From Treponema sp. (lineage in GTDB: Bacteria; Spirochaetota; Spirochaetia; Treponematales; Treponemataceae): a DNA stretch of 64,000 nt. The translations under genes were made by a program, and so were the position numbers. The stretch covers positions 56,854-120,853 of the forward strand of contig JAEEVR010000006.1 of the NCBI GenBank assembly GCA_016290995.1, written 5' to 3'. A model generated the notes under the pieces. The model searched no databases, was not told where the DNA came from, and worked only from the letters and a program-made list of their open reading frames with translations. Positions 1-7,701 of this stretch are shown here, one piece after another (within the stretch, counting starts at the first letter, position 1; every line of letters begins with the position of its first letter).

Positions 1-2
1 CA

Positions 3-170
3 GACATAGACAGGCAGACAATATTAAACTTTGCCGAAAGCGCTTCGCCGATTGAGTGGAACTTGACGCTTACAAAAAGCGGATCGCTTGTAGGAAAGAA
101 AAAGACTTTGGTTCAGTCCGGGGATTCGGTAGAGCCCGCAAGCGTTGACGTCGCTTGGACTAAGAAGTAA
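3..170 (+). CDS. C-terminal end of an unidentified protein (partial)
   Basis: Frame 3 is open from the window edge to a TAA at 168-170, giving about 55 residues that end in VDVAWTKK. The ORF track does not list it because its start lies outside the window. The peptide is rich in Ser, Thr and Lys and matches no family I recognise. Its codon use (GAC, GGA, AAG, GCC) matches the real genes nearby. Its last 11 bases overlap the 3' end of the convergent histidine kinase gene, a tail-to-tail arrangement seen again at 30536 and 49301. Function unknown; being a real gene end is likely but not certain. Confidence 0.6.
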   Translation, partial: DIDRQTILNFAESASPIEWNLTLTKSGSLVGKKKTLVQSGDSVEPASVDVAWTKK

Positions 171-1536
171 TTGGAATCGTAATCGTAAAGCTGGTTCCAA
201 TTCCCTTTTCGCTTTTTACGTCGATCTCCCAATTGTGAATGTCCATCACTGTTTTTACCACCGACAAGCCGATCCCTTGGCCTTGCTCGCGGCGGGAGTT
301 CGTTCCCCTAAAAAAAAGCTCAAAGGCGCGTTCGGTCTCTTCTTGCGTCATTCCTATTCCCTTGTCGGAAATCATAATCTTAGCGCGGCCGTTCTCAATG
401 CAGGCGCTTACGTCGATTTCCGCGGCGGGCTCTGAGTATCTAATCGCGTTTGAGAAAATGTTTTCAAGCGCGCGAGAGACAAGCTGTTCGTCCATTTTGA
501 CTTTTATTCCAGATGGAACGGAGCAAGAAACCGTTACTGTTCTGTTGAAAATTTCGCCTGTGGTTTTGGCGTTCTTTTCAAATTCCAAAATGTAGGCGGC
601 AAGATCCCGTTCCTCAAAAGTCTTGGACCAATCGGATTCGCTAATCCTTATAAAGTTGACCATGTTGTCCACCATGGTTTCAAGCTGCGATGTCTTTTGG
701 AGAATGATTTGCAAAGCCTCGCTTTCCTTTTTGGAATCGTTAAAAAGTCCGTCGGAGATTCCTTCGGTGTAGCCCTTGATTACGGCAAGCGGCGTCTTTA
801 GGTCGTGGCCCAGTCCCAGCACAAAGCGGTCGCGCTGGTTTTTCTTTTCTTTTAGCGCTTTGCGGAACTCCTCCATGTGAATCAAGAGGCTTGTGATTTC
901 GTTGGAAAAGCCTTGGTTCAAAGGAATTTCTATCGGCCGCTCAATGTCTCCGTCCCTTAGTTTTTGCGCTTCCTTTTCCACCAAATTCAAGGAGGACTCG
1001 ATTTTTTTGAACATCGTAAGCGAAAGGACTATGAAGAAGGCTTCGAATATGATTGCGAAAAAAACTATAAAGTCGCGGGGGCGGGGCAGGGAGCCGTTGT
1101 TTAGCGCGCCCCGTTGAGCCACGTTCCTGGGGTATCGGACCAAGTGGATCAATTGGCTTGCGTAGCTTTCGATTGGAATCGAGCTTATTTGGTAATAATA
1201 ATCTTCCGCTTTTTCAAAGATGCGGGCGGAAAGTCGTTCCGCGTCGATTCTTCCCTTGTCCGGAATCGACGGAATTGTCGAATGGATTACGATGCCGTCT
1301 GAAAAAAAGAAGGCCTCCTCAAGGTTTGGCGAACGCTCGCGCAAGTATTTGGTGATCGCGGCGCGGTCTTTTTTTGTCAAGGACTTTACGTCAAAGGACT
1401 TCATTTTTGCCAAATTGTCGAACAAAAAGCGTTCCGGCGCCGTCGCGTAAAGGTAAACGTAAAAGCCGGACAAGAACAAAATGGGAACGGCCGTCAATAT
1501 GACGATGATAAGGATAAAGTGGCTGCGTATTTTCAT
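160..1536 (-). CDS. Sensor histidine kinase, two TM segments, HAMP-HisKA-HATPase
   Basis: Membrane sensor kinase of 458 residues. One TM helix lies at about 8-30 and a second at about 156-176, bracketing a periplasmic domain of about 125 residues of no recognised type. A HAMP-like linker and a HisKA domain follow, with the phospho-acceptor His near residue 244 in GHDLKTPL. The ATPase domain shows an N box (NIFSNAIRYS), a G1 box (DKGIGM) and a G2 box (GQGIGLS). The gene starts 7 bp after the response-regulator stop, so the pair is co-transcribed from the promoter near 2290-2319 and should form one two-component system. The signal cannot be read from the sequence. No key catalytic residue is missing. 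Confidence 0.93.
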   Translation of the reverse strand: MKIRSHFILIIVILTAVPILFLSGFYVYLYATAPERFLFDNLAKMKSFDVKSLTKKDRAAITKYLRERSPNLEEAFFFSDGIVIHSTIPSIPDKGRIDAERLSARIFEKAEDYYYQISSIPIESYASQLIHLVRYPRNVAQRGALNNGSLPRPRDFIVFFAIIFEAFFIVLSLTMFKKIESSLNLVEKEAQKLRDGDIERPIEIPLNQGFSNEITSLLIHMEEFRKALKEKKNQRDRFVLGLGHDLKTPLAVIKGYTEGISDGLFNDSKKESEALQIILQKTSQLETMVDNMVNFIRISESDWSKTFEERDLAAYILEFEKNAKTTGEIFNRTVTVSCSVPSGIKVKMDEQLVSRALENIFSNAIRYSEPAAEIDVSACIENGRAKIMISDKGIGMTQEETERAFELFFRGTNSRREQGQGIGLSVVKTVMDIHNWEIDVKSEKGIGTSFTITIPITS

Positions 1537-1543
1537 TTATCGT

Positions 1544-2281
1544 TTATTGGCCGGAGGCTTGCTGGGCTTTTTGTTCGGCCTTCTTTTTGAGCGGGTCCTC
1601 AAAGCGGTAGCCGTACCTAAAAATCGTCTTGATGTATTCTGGATTGCGGGGGTCCCGCTCGATTTTCTTTCTTAGGCGTTGGATGTAAACGGCCACGGCG
1701 GTCACGTCTCCAAAGGGAACCTTCCAAACCGCGTTGAAAATCTTGTCGGGAGACAGGTTTTCGTCTTGATGGTGGACCAAAAAGTCCAAAACGTCAAATT
1801 CCCTTGCGCTGAGGCGGACTTTTGCCACGCCGCGCTTTAACACGCAAGAATTTTCCAAGATTGTGTATTCGCCAAATTGAATCGATTCTTCCGCCGCCGC
1901 CTCGGTTTTTGTAAGGCGCCTAAGGTTTGCCTGCAGGCGGGCGATCAACACGCGGGGGCTAAAGGGTTTTGTGACAAATTCGTCGGCGCCCAAGTCAAGG
2001 GCGGCGATTATGTCTTCGTCGGCGTTGCGCGCGCTTACGATTATTACCGGAATCGAGTCCCTGTATTCCGCGCGGAATTTTTTTAGGAAATCCATGCCGC
2101 TCATTCCCGGCAGGTTAAGGTCCAGCAAAAGCGCCGACGGGGCTCTTCCGCGCAAGGCCAAAGTCGCTTCTTCCGCGGAAGGGTATACAAGCGGCTCCAT
2201 GCCCGCGTTTTGGACGTAAAGGGCTATCAGGTCTGCCATTTCGGGAACGTCTTCGATAATCAGAATTTTGGCTTTTTCCAT
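1544..2281 (-). CDS. OmpR/PhoB-family response regulator
   Basis: A receiver domain (about residues 5-120) carries the acidic pair near 10-11, the phospho-acceptor Asp54 in LLLDLNLPGM and the conserved Lys in FVTKPF. A C-terminal winged-helix DNA-binding domain follows, with LSAREFDVLDFL and the recognition region VAVYIQRLRKKIE, ending in the family-typical YIKTIFRYGYRF. A short Lys/Ala/Gln-rich tail is extra. Length (245) is normal. It lies upstream of and is co-transcribed with the histidine kinase. It is divergent from the flagellar operon with about 170 bp between them, so regulation of motility by this system is possible but is inference. Confidence 0.94.
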   Translation of the reverse strand: MEKAKILIIEDVPEMADLIALYVQNAGMEPLVYPSAEEATLALRGRAPSALLLDLNLPGMSGMDFLKKFRAEYRDSIPVIIVSARNADEDIIAALDLGADEFVTKPFSPRVLIARLQANLRRLTKTEAAAEESIQFGEYTILENSCVLKRGVAKVRLSAREFDVLDFLVHHQDENLSPDKIFNAVWKVPFGDVTAVAVYIQRLRKKIERDPRNPEYIKTIFRYGYRFEDPLKKKAEQKAQQASGQ

Positions 2282-2289
2282 ACAAGCCT

Positions 2290-2319
2290 ATTATAACCCA
2301 TTTTTGTCCTAATATTCAA
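2290..2319 (-). promoter_or_regulatory. Promoter of the two-component operon, predicted leaderless
   Basis: On the minus strand a perfect -10 box TATAAT (2290-2295) sits 18 bp from a TTGAAT -35 box (2314-2319). Only 8 nt separate the -10 box from the ATG at 2281. Transcription would start at or within a base or two of the start codon, and no Shine-Dalgarno fits in that space. Confidence 0.6.
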
Positions 2320-2352
2320 TAAAAAAAAATCCGAAAATTTATAAGAATAAAC

Positions 2353-2381
2353 TTGCTTTTTTTAGCAAGGTGTGATACTAT
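2353..2381 (+). promoter_or_regulatory. Sigma70-type promoter of the flagellar operon
   Basis: A TTGCTT -35 box (2353-2358), a 17-bp spacer and a TACTAT -10 box (2376-2381) with an extended TGN immediately upstream. It lies 71 bp before flbD. No sigma28-like (TAAA...GCCGATAA) or sigma54-like site was seen. The stretch TTTTTTTAG...GTGTGATA is shared with the promoter at 15053-15060 inside the same gene cluster. Confidence 0.55.
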
Positions 2382-2452
2382 AAAGAATAGTAGCATAGGG
2401 TAAATTTTTGCCAATGCTTCCATATCTTTATTAGTGGGGAAATAATTTAGAT

Positions 2453-2650
2453 ATGATAGAAGTTGAGCGTCTCAACGGATCAAAGTATTTTTTAAATCCG
2501 CATATGATCGAGTCGATGGAAAGCCTTCCTGACTTGACGATTACGATGCTCTCCGGAAAAAAAGTTATCGTAAAGAATTCCCCGGAAGACATTATAAATA
2601 AAATTGTTGATTATCGAAAAAGAATCGGTATAAACACCCAAGAGGTATAA
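2453..2650 (+). CDS. flbD: Flagellar protein FlbD
   Basis: A protein of 65 residues with the FlbD pattern: MIEVERLNG, a conserved N-P-H-M-I-E segment, then LPDLTITMLSGKK and a C-terminal helix. FlbD is a small conserved protein encoded next to flgE and motA in spirochetes and Gram-positive flagellar operons; its biochemical role is not settled. Here it is the first gene of the run and has its own promoter. The neighbour normally upstream (flgE and the basal-body operon) is absent, because the adjacent genes are a divergent two-component system. motA begins 2 bp after its stop codon. Confidence 0.93.
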   Translation: MIEVERLNGSKYFLNPHMIESMESLPDLTITMLSGKKVIVKNSPEDIINKIVDYRKRIGINTQEV

Positions 2651-2651
2651 A

Positions 2652-3434
2652 ATGGATATAGCGACAATAATCGGAATTGCGGGCGGCGCGGCTTGTATCG
2701 TCATGTCTGTATTGACGTCAGGCGGTACGCTGGGCGGAATCATCGACATTCCGTCTGTGTTCATGACTGTAGGCGGTTCTTACGCGGCCTTGTTCATTCT
2801 TACGCCCTTAAACAAAGCGATCGGCCTTTTTAAGGTTATGGGAAAGGCCTTTAAGATTCCCGATTTTGGCGAAAAATCCCTGGTTCAAAATATTGTAAAC
2901 CTTTCTGACAAAGCGCGCCGCGAAGGCCTTTTGATCTTGGAAGACGGCCTTGAGGATTTGGAAGACCCCTTCCTTAAGAGCGGCTTGCGCTTGGTAATCG
3001 ACGGCACTGACGGAGCGGTAGTTCGCAAAATCATGGAAAACGAAATGAACCAAACCGAAGCCCGCCATATGGAATGGATCAACTGCGTAAACCAGTGGGC
3101 CGGCTTTGCCCCTGGCTTCGGAATGATGGGTACCGTACTTGGTTTGATTGGTATGTTGAACAACTTGGAAGACAAGAGCTCGCTCGGTCCTAACATGGCC
3201 GTAGCCTTGATCACTACATTGTACGGTTCAATGATGGCCAACTGGCTTTTGACTCCGTTTGGACAAAACCTCATCGGCCAAAACTCAATGGAAATGCGCG
3301 TAAAAGAAATGGTAATAGAAGGCGTTTTGGCCATTCAGGCCGGCGAAAACTCTCGCGTTATCGCCCAAAAGCTTTTGACATACCTTGATCCGGTCACAAG
3401 AAAGGCCGTAGCTTCGGAAGTATTGAAGGATTAG
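2652..3434 (+). CDS. motA: Flagellar stator protein MotA
   Basis: Inner-membrane stator subunit that converts ion flow into rotation together with MotB. The 260 residues show the expected four TM segments (about 5-25, 35-55, 150-170, 180-200) and a large cytoplasmic loop that should contact FliG. The conserved proline-containing start of TM3 is visible in GFAPGFGMMGTVLGLI. Length is normal for spirochete MotA. It is tightly packed after flbD and 4 bp before motB. Confidence 0.96.
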   Translation: MDIATIIGIAGGAACIVMSVLTSGGTLGGIIDIPSVFMTVGGSYAALFILTPLNKAIGLFKVMGKAFKIPDFGEKSLVQNIVNLSDKARREGLLILEDGLEDLEDPFLKSGLRLVIDGTDGAVVRKIMENEMNQTEARHMEWINCVNQWAGFAPGFGMMGTVLGLIGMLNNLEDKSSLGPNMAVALITTLYGSMMANWLLTPFGQNLIGQNSMEMRVKEMVIEGVLAIQAGENSRVIAQKLLTYLDPVTRKAVASEVLKD

Positions 3435-3438
3435 TTAG

Positions 3439-4173
3439 ATGGGTAAGAAGAAAGAGCCTGAAAAACCGTCAACAGCCTGGCAGGGAACGTATGGCGACAT
3501 GATTACGTTGATGCTTTGCTTCTTCGTAATGTTGTACAACCCTTCCGAGATTGACATAACCCAATTGGCCACAATCACCGAAAGCCTTCAGATGCACCAA
3601 ACTGAAACGACTTCGGGCGGCATGTCGCTTAGCGCCGGCCGCCTTGCCGATTTGGGAAACACTATCAGCGCTCTTCCTTCCGTAGAAAAGGGCCGCTCTC
3701 TTGGCATGGCCAAGAAAAAGGCGGTTTCGCTTTTCGCTCCCGACGTAAAGTCAAACCGCATTACGATTACCAGCGACGAGCGCGGCTTGATCATAACGTT
3801 GGCGGCCGACGCCTTCTTTAGAAAAGGCAGCGCGGACTTGGACATCGAAGACACGCGCGACACGCTTTTGCGCCTTAGCGAATTTTTTAGTGATAAAGAT
3901 TTATTGCAAAAAAACCGAAGATTTAGGATAGAAGGCCATACCGATAAAACGCCAGTGGACTCTGAAAATTCAGAGTTTATAAGCAATTGGGAGCTTTCTG
4001 CCGCGCGCGCGATGAACGTCTTGCATTACCTTGCCGACTTTGGCGCTCCCGAGCGGCAGTTTTCAGTCGCGGGCTACGCGGACACCAGGCCTAAATTTGA
4101 AGGCGACACGGAAGAGGCTATGGCCTACAACCGTCGCGTTGACATAGTAATTCTAGACGAAGGGCATTTTTAA
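3439..4173 (+). CDS. motB: Flagellar stator protein MotB
   Basis: Stator partner of MotA, anchored to peptidoglycan. It has a short basic N-terminus, then one TM helix that begins with the ion-carrying Asp (Asp20, in [17 protein letters not shown]). A periplasmic linker leads to a C-terminal OmpA-like peptidoglycan-binding domain (about 140-240) with EGHTDKTPV and YNRRVDIVI. The 244-residue length is normal. Whether the motor uses H+ or Na+ cannot be settled from this alone. Confidence 0.96.
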   Translation: MGKKKEPEKPSTAWQGTYGDMITLMLCFFVMLYNPSEIDITQLATITESLQMHQTETTSGGMSLSAGRLADLGNTISALPSVEKGRSLGMAKKKAVSLFAPDVKSNRITITSDERGLIITLAADAFFRKGSADLDIEDTRDTLLRLSEFFSDKDLLQKNRRFRIEGHTDKTPVDSENSEFISNWELSAARAMNVLHYLADFGAPERQFSVAGYADTRPKFEGDTEEAMAYNRRVDIVILDEGHF

Positions 4174-4198
4174 TGCTAGATTATAACGGAGGTAAAAA

Positions 4199-4753
4199 AT
4201 GGCTGACGAAGACAATGTAAACGATGACCTTGGCGACGAAGAAGGCGCCGCGGCGGCCCCAGCCAAAAAAGGCGGAATTGGAGGCTTGCTTCCGACTTTA
4301 TTAAAATACATAGCGCTCGCTTTGGGCGCGATAATTCTTATAGTTACGGTAGTAATCATTACTATGAACATTATGGGAAGCAATAAGCCGGCCCAGGCCG
4401 CGATTCCCGTAAGCGAGGACTATAAGGAAATCGCCGAAGAGTTGGAATGGTACACTTCGCTTAGCGAAATCCAGACTCGCACCAGCGATCCAACTCCCGC
4501 GAGCGTTGTCGTGAACATTTTCTTGGGCTACAAAAAAGAAGACAAGGTTACTTCAACCGAAATCACAGCCCAAAGAATTCCGATTCGCGACTTTTTGCGC
4601 AATTACTTTGCGGCCAAAACCGCAGAGGAGTTGACTCCGCGAAACGAAGGCAATATTAAAATTGAAATACGCAACGAAATAAACGACACGATTTTGAACA
4701 GAGGAAAAATCAAGGCCGTGTCCTTTGACAAGTTGAACGTTGTGTCGCAATAA
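4199..4753 (+). CDS. fliL: Flagellar basal body-associated protein FliL
   Basis: A single-pass inner-membrane protein of 184 residues that associates with the stator and supports torque. It has an acidic, Ala-rich cytoplasmic N-terminus, a TM helix at about 37-60 and a periplasmic domain with FliL-like features (NIFLGYKKEDK, an arginine-flanked FLRNYFAAKTAEEL segment, and IKIEIRNEIND). A strong GGAGG ribosome-binding site precedes the ATG. The neighbours motB and fliM give the usual spirochete order. Confidence 0.92.
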   Translation: MADEDNVNDDLGDEEGAAAAPAKKGGIGGLLPTLLKYIALALGAIILIVTVVIITMNIMGSNKPAQAAIPVSEDYKEIAEELEWYTSLSEIQTRTSDPTPASVVVNIFLGYKKEDKVTSTEITAQRIPIRDFLRNYFAAKTAEELTPRNEGNIKIEIRNEINDTILNRGKIKAVSFDKLNVVSQ

Positions 4754-4774
4754 AAAAAGAGGCGGGCATTTTAG

Positions 4775-5809
4775 ATGGTAGACGTTCTTTCGCAAGACGA
4801 AATTGACCAGTTACTCAACGCGATTAATACGGGCCAGTCAGAAACCGACGACTATAAAGCGGTTTCCGACACTCGTAAAATCAAGATTTACGACTTTAAG
4901 CGTCCTGACAAATTCTCAAAAGAACAGATCCGCACCGTGCAGATTATGCACGAAACTTTTGCCCGTCTTACAACAACCTCGCTTTCGGCCCAGTTGCGCT
5001 CTTTGGTTCACGTTCACGTAGCCACTGTAGACCAGTTGACCTACGAGGAATTTATCCGTTCGATTCCGACGCCGACGACCCTTGCGGTAATCAATATGGA
5101 CCCGCTTAAGGGAAACGCGGTTTTGGAAATCGACCCGGCTATTACATTCAGCATGATTGACCGCTTGTTCGGCGGAACGGGAGCGGTAACGGGAAACAAG
5201 AGCCGCGACCTTACCGACATTGAGTCAAGCGTAATGGAAGGAATCATCGTTCGCATTTTGGCCAACATGCGCGAAGCTTGGACACAGGTAATCGACTTGC
5301 GACCCCGCTTGGGACAAATCGAAACCAACCCCCAGTTCGCGCAGATCGTTCCTCCGACAGAAATGGTTGTTCTGGTTACGCTTGAAACAAAGGTCGGCGA
5401 AGAAGAGGGAATGATTAACTTCTGTATCCCTTACTTGACGATCGAGCCGATCATTTCAAAGCTTTCTTCACAGTTCTGGTTCAGCTCTGTAAGAAGAAGC
5501 TCCACAACCCAGTACCTTGGAACTTTGAAAGAAAAGATTTCAACGGTGGACATGGACGTTGTGGCCGAGATTGGTTCCATCAACTTGCCCATCCGAGACG
5601 TATTGAGCTTAAGGTGCGGCGATGTTGTAAAACTTTCAAACACAAAAGTCGGCGACCAGCTGACATTGAATATTGGCGACAAGAAAAAATACTTTTGCCA
5701 GCCCGGTGTTGTGGGCAAAAAAATGGCGGTTCAGGTTACAGGCAAACTCGCGGACGAGGGCGCTGATGAATTTGAAGAGCTTTCCGTAGAAGGAGATGAA
5801 ACAGTATGA
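4775..5809 (+). CDS. fliM: Flagellar motor switch protein FliM
   Basis: C-ring switch protein of 344 residues. The N-terminal peptide DVLSQDEIDQLLNAI is the CheY-P docking motif. The middle CheC-like domain runs to about residue 235, with FLRNYF-type packing replaced here by the family's EFIRSIPTPTTL and RLFGGTG segments. The C-terminal SpoA domain begins near VVAEIGSINLPIRDVLSL. Its stop overlaps the fliY start by 4 bp, which suggests translational coupling that matches the C-ring stoichiometry. Confidence 0.95.
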   Translation: MVDVLSQDEIDQLLNAINTGQSETDDYKAVSDTRKIKIYDFKRPDKFSKEQIRTVQIMHETFARLTTTSLSAQLRSLVHVHVATVDQLTYEEFIRSIPTPTTLAVINMDPLKGNAVLEIDPAITFSMIDRLFGGTGAVTGNKSRDLTDIESSVMEGIIVRILANMREAWTQVIDLRPRLGQIETNPQFAQIVPPTEMVVLVTLETKVGEEEGMINFCIPYLTIEPIISKLSSQFWFSSVRRSSTTQYLGTLKEKISTVDMDVVAEIGSINLPIRDVLSLRCGDVVKLSNTKVGDQLTLNIGDKKKYFCQPGVVGKKMAVQVTGKLADEGADEFEELSVEGDETV

Positions 5810-6990
5810 GTGATGGCGTAATTTCCCAAGATGAAATCGACGCGCTGCTTTCGGGCGTTCCAATGGACGGCCTTAACGCGTCAGGGCAAGTTTCCGGCGC
5901 GCCGTCGGCTAACATAGACGCGGCGACTCTTACAAAATTCGCGGGCGAGTTGAAGGATCCTCTCGTAGAAAACTTAAAGCAAATGACCGGCGTTGAGGTT
6001 TCGGCCGGCGATCCTACTGTCGAAGGAGCCACGCGCGATCAATTCCTTGCCAAGCTGCCTGAGATGGTAATCGCCACAACCGCCGATTTCTCTAACGGAG
6101 TCAAGGGCGACCACCTTTATGTTGTCTCAACAGAATGCGCTCAAAAGTTGGTCAGCCTTATAAACAAAGAAGAAAACGCGGCCCTTGATGACATGGCTAT
6201 GAGTGTCATCAACGAGACGCTTTCTACGCATACAAACGATGAGATTACGGCGCTTGACAAGACCGGAAAATTGGCAGGCCTTGCTTGTAATCCCGCGGAA
6301 TCAATCAGCGTTCCTAAGGCGATGGTTCGCATTCCGCAAAATACATTCGCATTGTTCACTTTTCCGTTGACTATCGACGGCCAAGCTTATACTTTGTGGG
6401 AAGCCGTTGGAGGCGATCCCGCTCAATCAATCGCAGTCGCATTGGGAGGCGGCGCCGCAGCCGCTCCTGCCGGAGGATCGCTTAACGCTGCCGATATGGC
6501 AAGCCTTGGCGGAATGGCCGGCGCCCCGATGGGCGGAATGCAGATGGGTGGAGCGCCTATGGGCGGAATGCCGATGGGCGGAGCAGCTATGGGTGGAATG
6601 GGAGGAATGCCAATGGGCAGCGCAATGGGCGGAATGCCGATGGGCGGCATGGGCGCGATGATGGGCCAGACTCCTAACGTACAGTCTTTGCAGTATCCAA
6701 ATTTGATGGGCGGCGCTTCTCCGTCGGACCAGGGAAACATCGGTCTTTTGATGGACGTTTTCATGGAAATGACCGTAGAGCTTGGCCGCACCAAAAAGCC
6801 GATCAAGGAAATCCTTGGCTTTGGCGAAGGTACGATCATCGAGCTTGATAAATTGGCCGGCGAACCGGTTGACATTTTGGTCAACCACAAGCCGATCGCC
6901 AAAGGCGAGGTTGTAGTTATCGACGAAAACTTCGGCGTTCGTATCACGGAGATTCTTTCTCCGCAGGAACGCGTCTCCGAGTTAAGGTAA
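5806..6990 (+). CDS. fliY: Flagellar motor switch protein FliY (FliN family, CheC-like N-terminus)
   Basis: A C-ring protein of the long FliN/FliY type (394 residues). Residues 2-15 (GVISQDEIDALLSGV) nearly repeat the CheY-docking peptide of FliM. A CheC/FliM-like domain follows to about 215. A Met/Gly-rich low-complexity linker spans about 236-287. A C-terminal SpoA domain (about 305-394) contains MTVELGRTKKPIKEIL and LAGEPVDILVNHKPIAKGEVVVI. CheY-P phosphatase activity of the N-terminal domain, known for Bacillus FliY, is possible but was not verified residue by residue. Co-translated with fliM. Confidence 0.94.
   Translation: MSDGVISQDEIDALLSGVPMDGLNASGQVSGAPSANIDAATLTKFAGELKDPLVENLKQMTGVEVSAGDPTVEGATRDQFLAKLPEMVIATTADFSNGVKGDHLYVVSTECAQKLVSLINKEENAALDDMAMSVINETLSTHTNDEITALDKTGKLAGLACNPAESISVPKAMVRIPQNTFALFTFPLTIDGQAYTLWEAVGGDPAQSIAVALGGGAAAAPAGGSLNAADMASLGGMAGAPMGGMQMGGAPMGGMPMGGAAMGGMGGMPMGSAMGGMPMGGMGAMMGQTPNVQSLQYPNLMGGASPSDQGNIGLLMDVFMEMTVELGRTKKPIKEILGFGEGTIIELDKLAGEPVDILVNHKPIAKGEVVVIDENFGVRITEILSPQERVSELR
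6511..6666 (+). repeat. Met/Gly low-complexity repeat within fliY
   Basis: Imperfect in-frame repeats of ATGGGCGGAATG-like units encode about 50 residues of MGG/PMGG/AMGG. They form the linker between the CheC-like and SpoA domains of FliY. The repeat is prone to slippage, so its length should vary between strains. Confidence 0.85.
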
Positions 6991-6996
6991 TAAACA

Positions 6997-7030
6997 AAGG
7001 CCGGCCAGTTTTGGGGAAAGCTGCCGGCTT
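6997..7030 (+). other. Imperfect stem-loop between fliY and fliO
   Basis: AAGGCCGGCCAGTTT and AAAGCTGCCGGCTT can pair with two bulges around a TGGGG-containing loop. It lies in the longest gap of this part of the operon (60 bp) and is followed by TTATATTTGGG, only a weak U-tract. Partial termination or an mRNA processing site is possible; no stronger claim is justified. Confidence 0.4.
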
Positions 7031-7050
7031 ATATTTGGGTGGGGGAAACA

Positions 7051-7701
7051 TTGAAAGTCTCAAAAATCACATTGGCGTTTATTTGCGCTTTTTCTCTTTT
7101 TCTAGGCCTCGCGCGCGCGCAGGCAAATTCTTCTAACGATTCAATTTCCTCTCAGTCAACGATAAACGCAGGCGCCGCTTTGCCTGACGAATCCACTCTT
7201 GCTATTGGGGATGCAAGCGGAACGGGAGCCGCCGCTTTGGACAGGCCTCGCTCGGGCTCGACGGTTTGGGTTTTCTTTAGAATGATTTTTGTTTTGATCG
7301 TCGTTGTCGTTTGCATTTACCTTGTGATGAGTTTTATGCGAAAGAAAATGGGCGGAGGAATCGCCGACGACGACACCTTCTTGCGTAAAGTGGCGCAAGT
7401 CACTGTCTCGCCCGGAAAAACCGTTCAAATCGTCACGCTTTTGGAGCGCGCGTATTTAATCGGAGTCACCGACAATTCCATCGACTTGCTTGGCGAAATC
7501 AACGACAAGGAATTGGTTGACGCGATGAACCTTAACGCGGACAGAAACCAAAGCGTCGCGCGCGCCAGAAATTTTAGCGACGTGCTTTCGCTTTTCCTTA
7601 ATCCAAAAAATCCCAACGCAAACGAAGGCGAAAGAAACGCCTCAAAGTCAATAACAGAATTCTTTAACAAGCAAAAAGAGAAGTTTAAGAATGGCAAGTA
7701 A
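7051..7701 (+). CDS. fliO: Flagellar biosynthesis protein FliO (FliZ-like)
   Basis: Membrane component of the flagellar type III export gate that assists FliP assembly. I chose the TTG at 7051 because a G-rich ribosome-binding site (GGTGGGGGA) ends 4 nt before it and translation then begins with a clean signal-like segment MKVSKITLAFICAFSLFLGLARAQA. The ORF track's GTG at 7039 lies inside that ribosome-binding site. A second TM helix (about 75-100) precedes the cytoplasmic FliO domain with KVAQVTVSPGKTVQIVTLLERAYLIGVTD. The 3' end overlaps fliP by 11 bp. Confidence 0.87.
   Translation: MKVSKITLAFICAFSLFLGLARAQANSSNDSISSQSTINAGAALPDESTLAIGDASGTGAAALDRPRSGSTVWVFFRMIFVLIVVVVCIYLVMSFMRKKMGGGIADDDTFLRKVAQVTVSPGKTVQIVTLLERAYLIGVTDNSIDLLGEINDKELVDAMNLNADRNQSVARARNFSDVLSLFLNPKNPNANEGERNASKSITEFFNKQKEKFKNGK

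Noticed and set aside
2282-2452. Sigma28 or sigma54 promoter before the flagellar operon
   Set aside because: No TAAA-N15-GCCGATAA or TGGCAC-N5-TTGC pattern found; only a sigma70-type promoter fits.
6423-6947. Minus-strand ORF with Pro-Pro-Ile-Gly repeats
   Set aside because: Mirror image of the FliY Met/Gly repeat; the sense strand is a clear gene.
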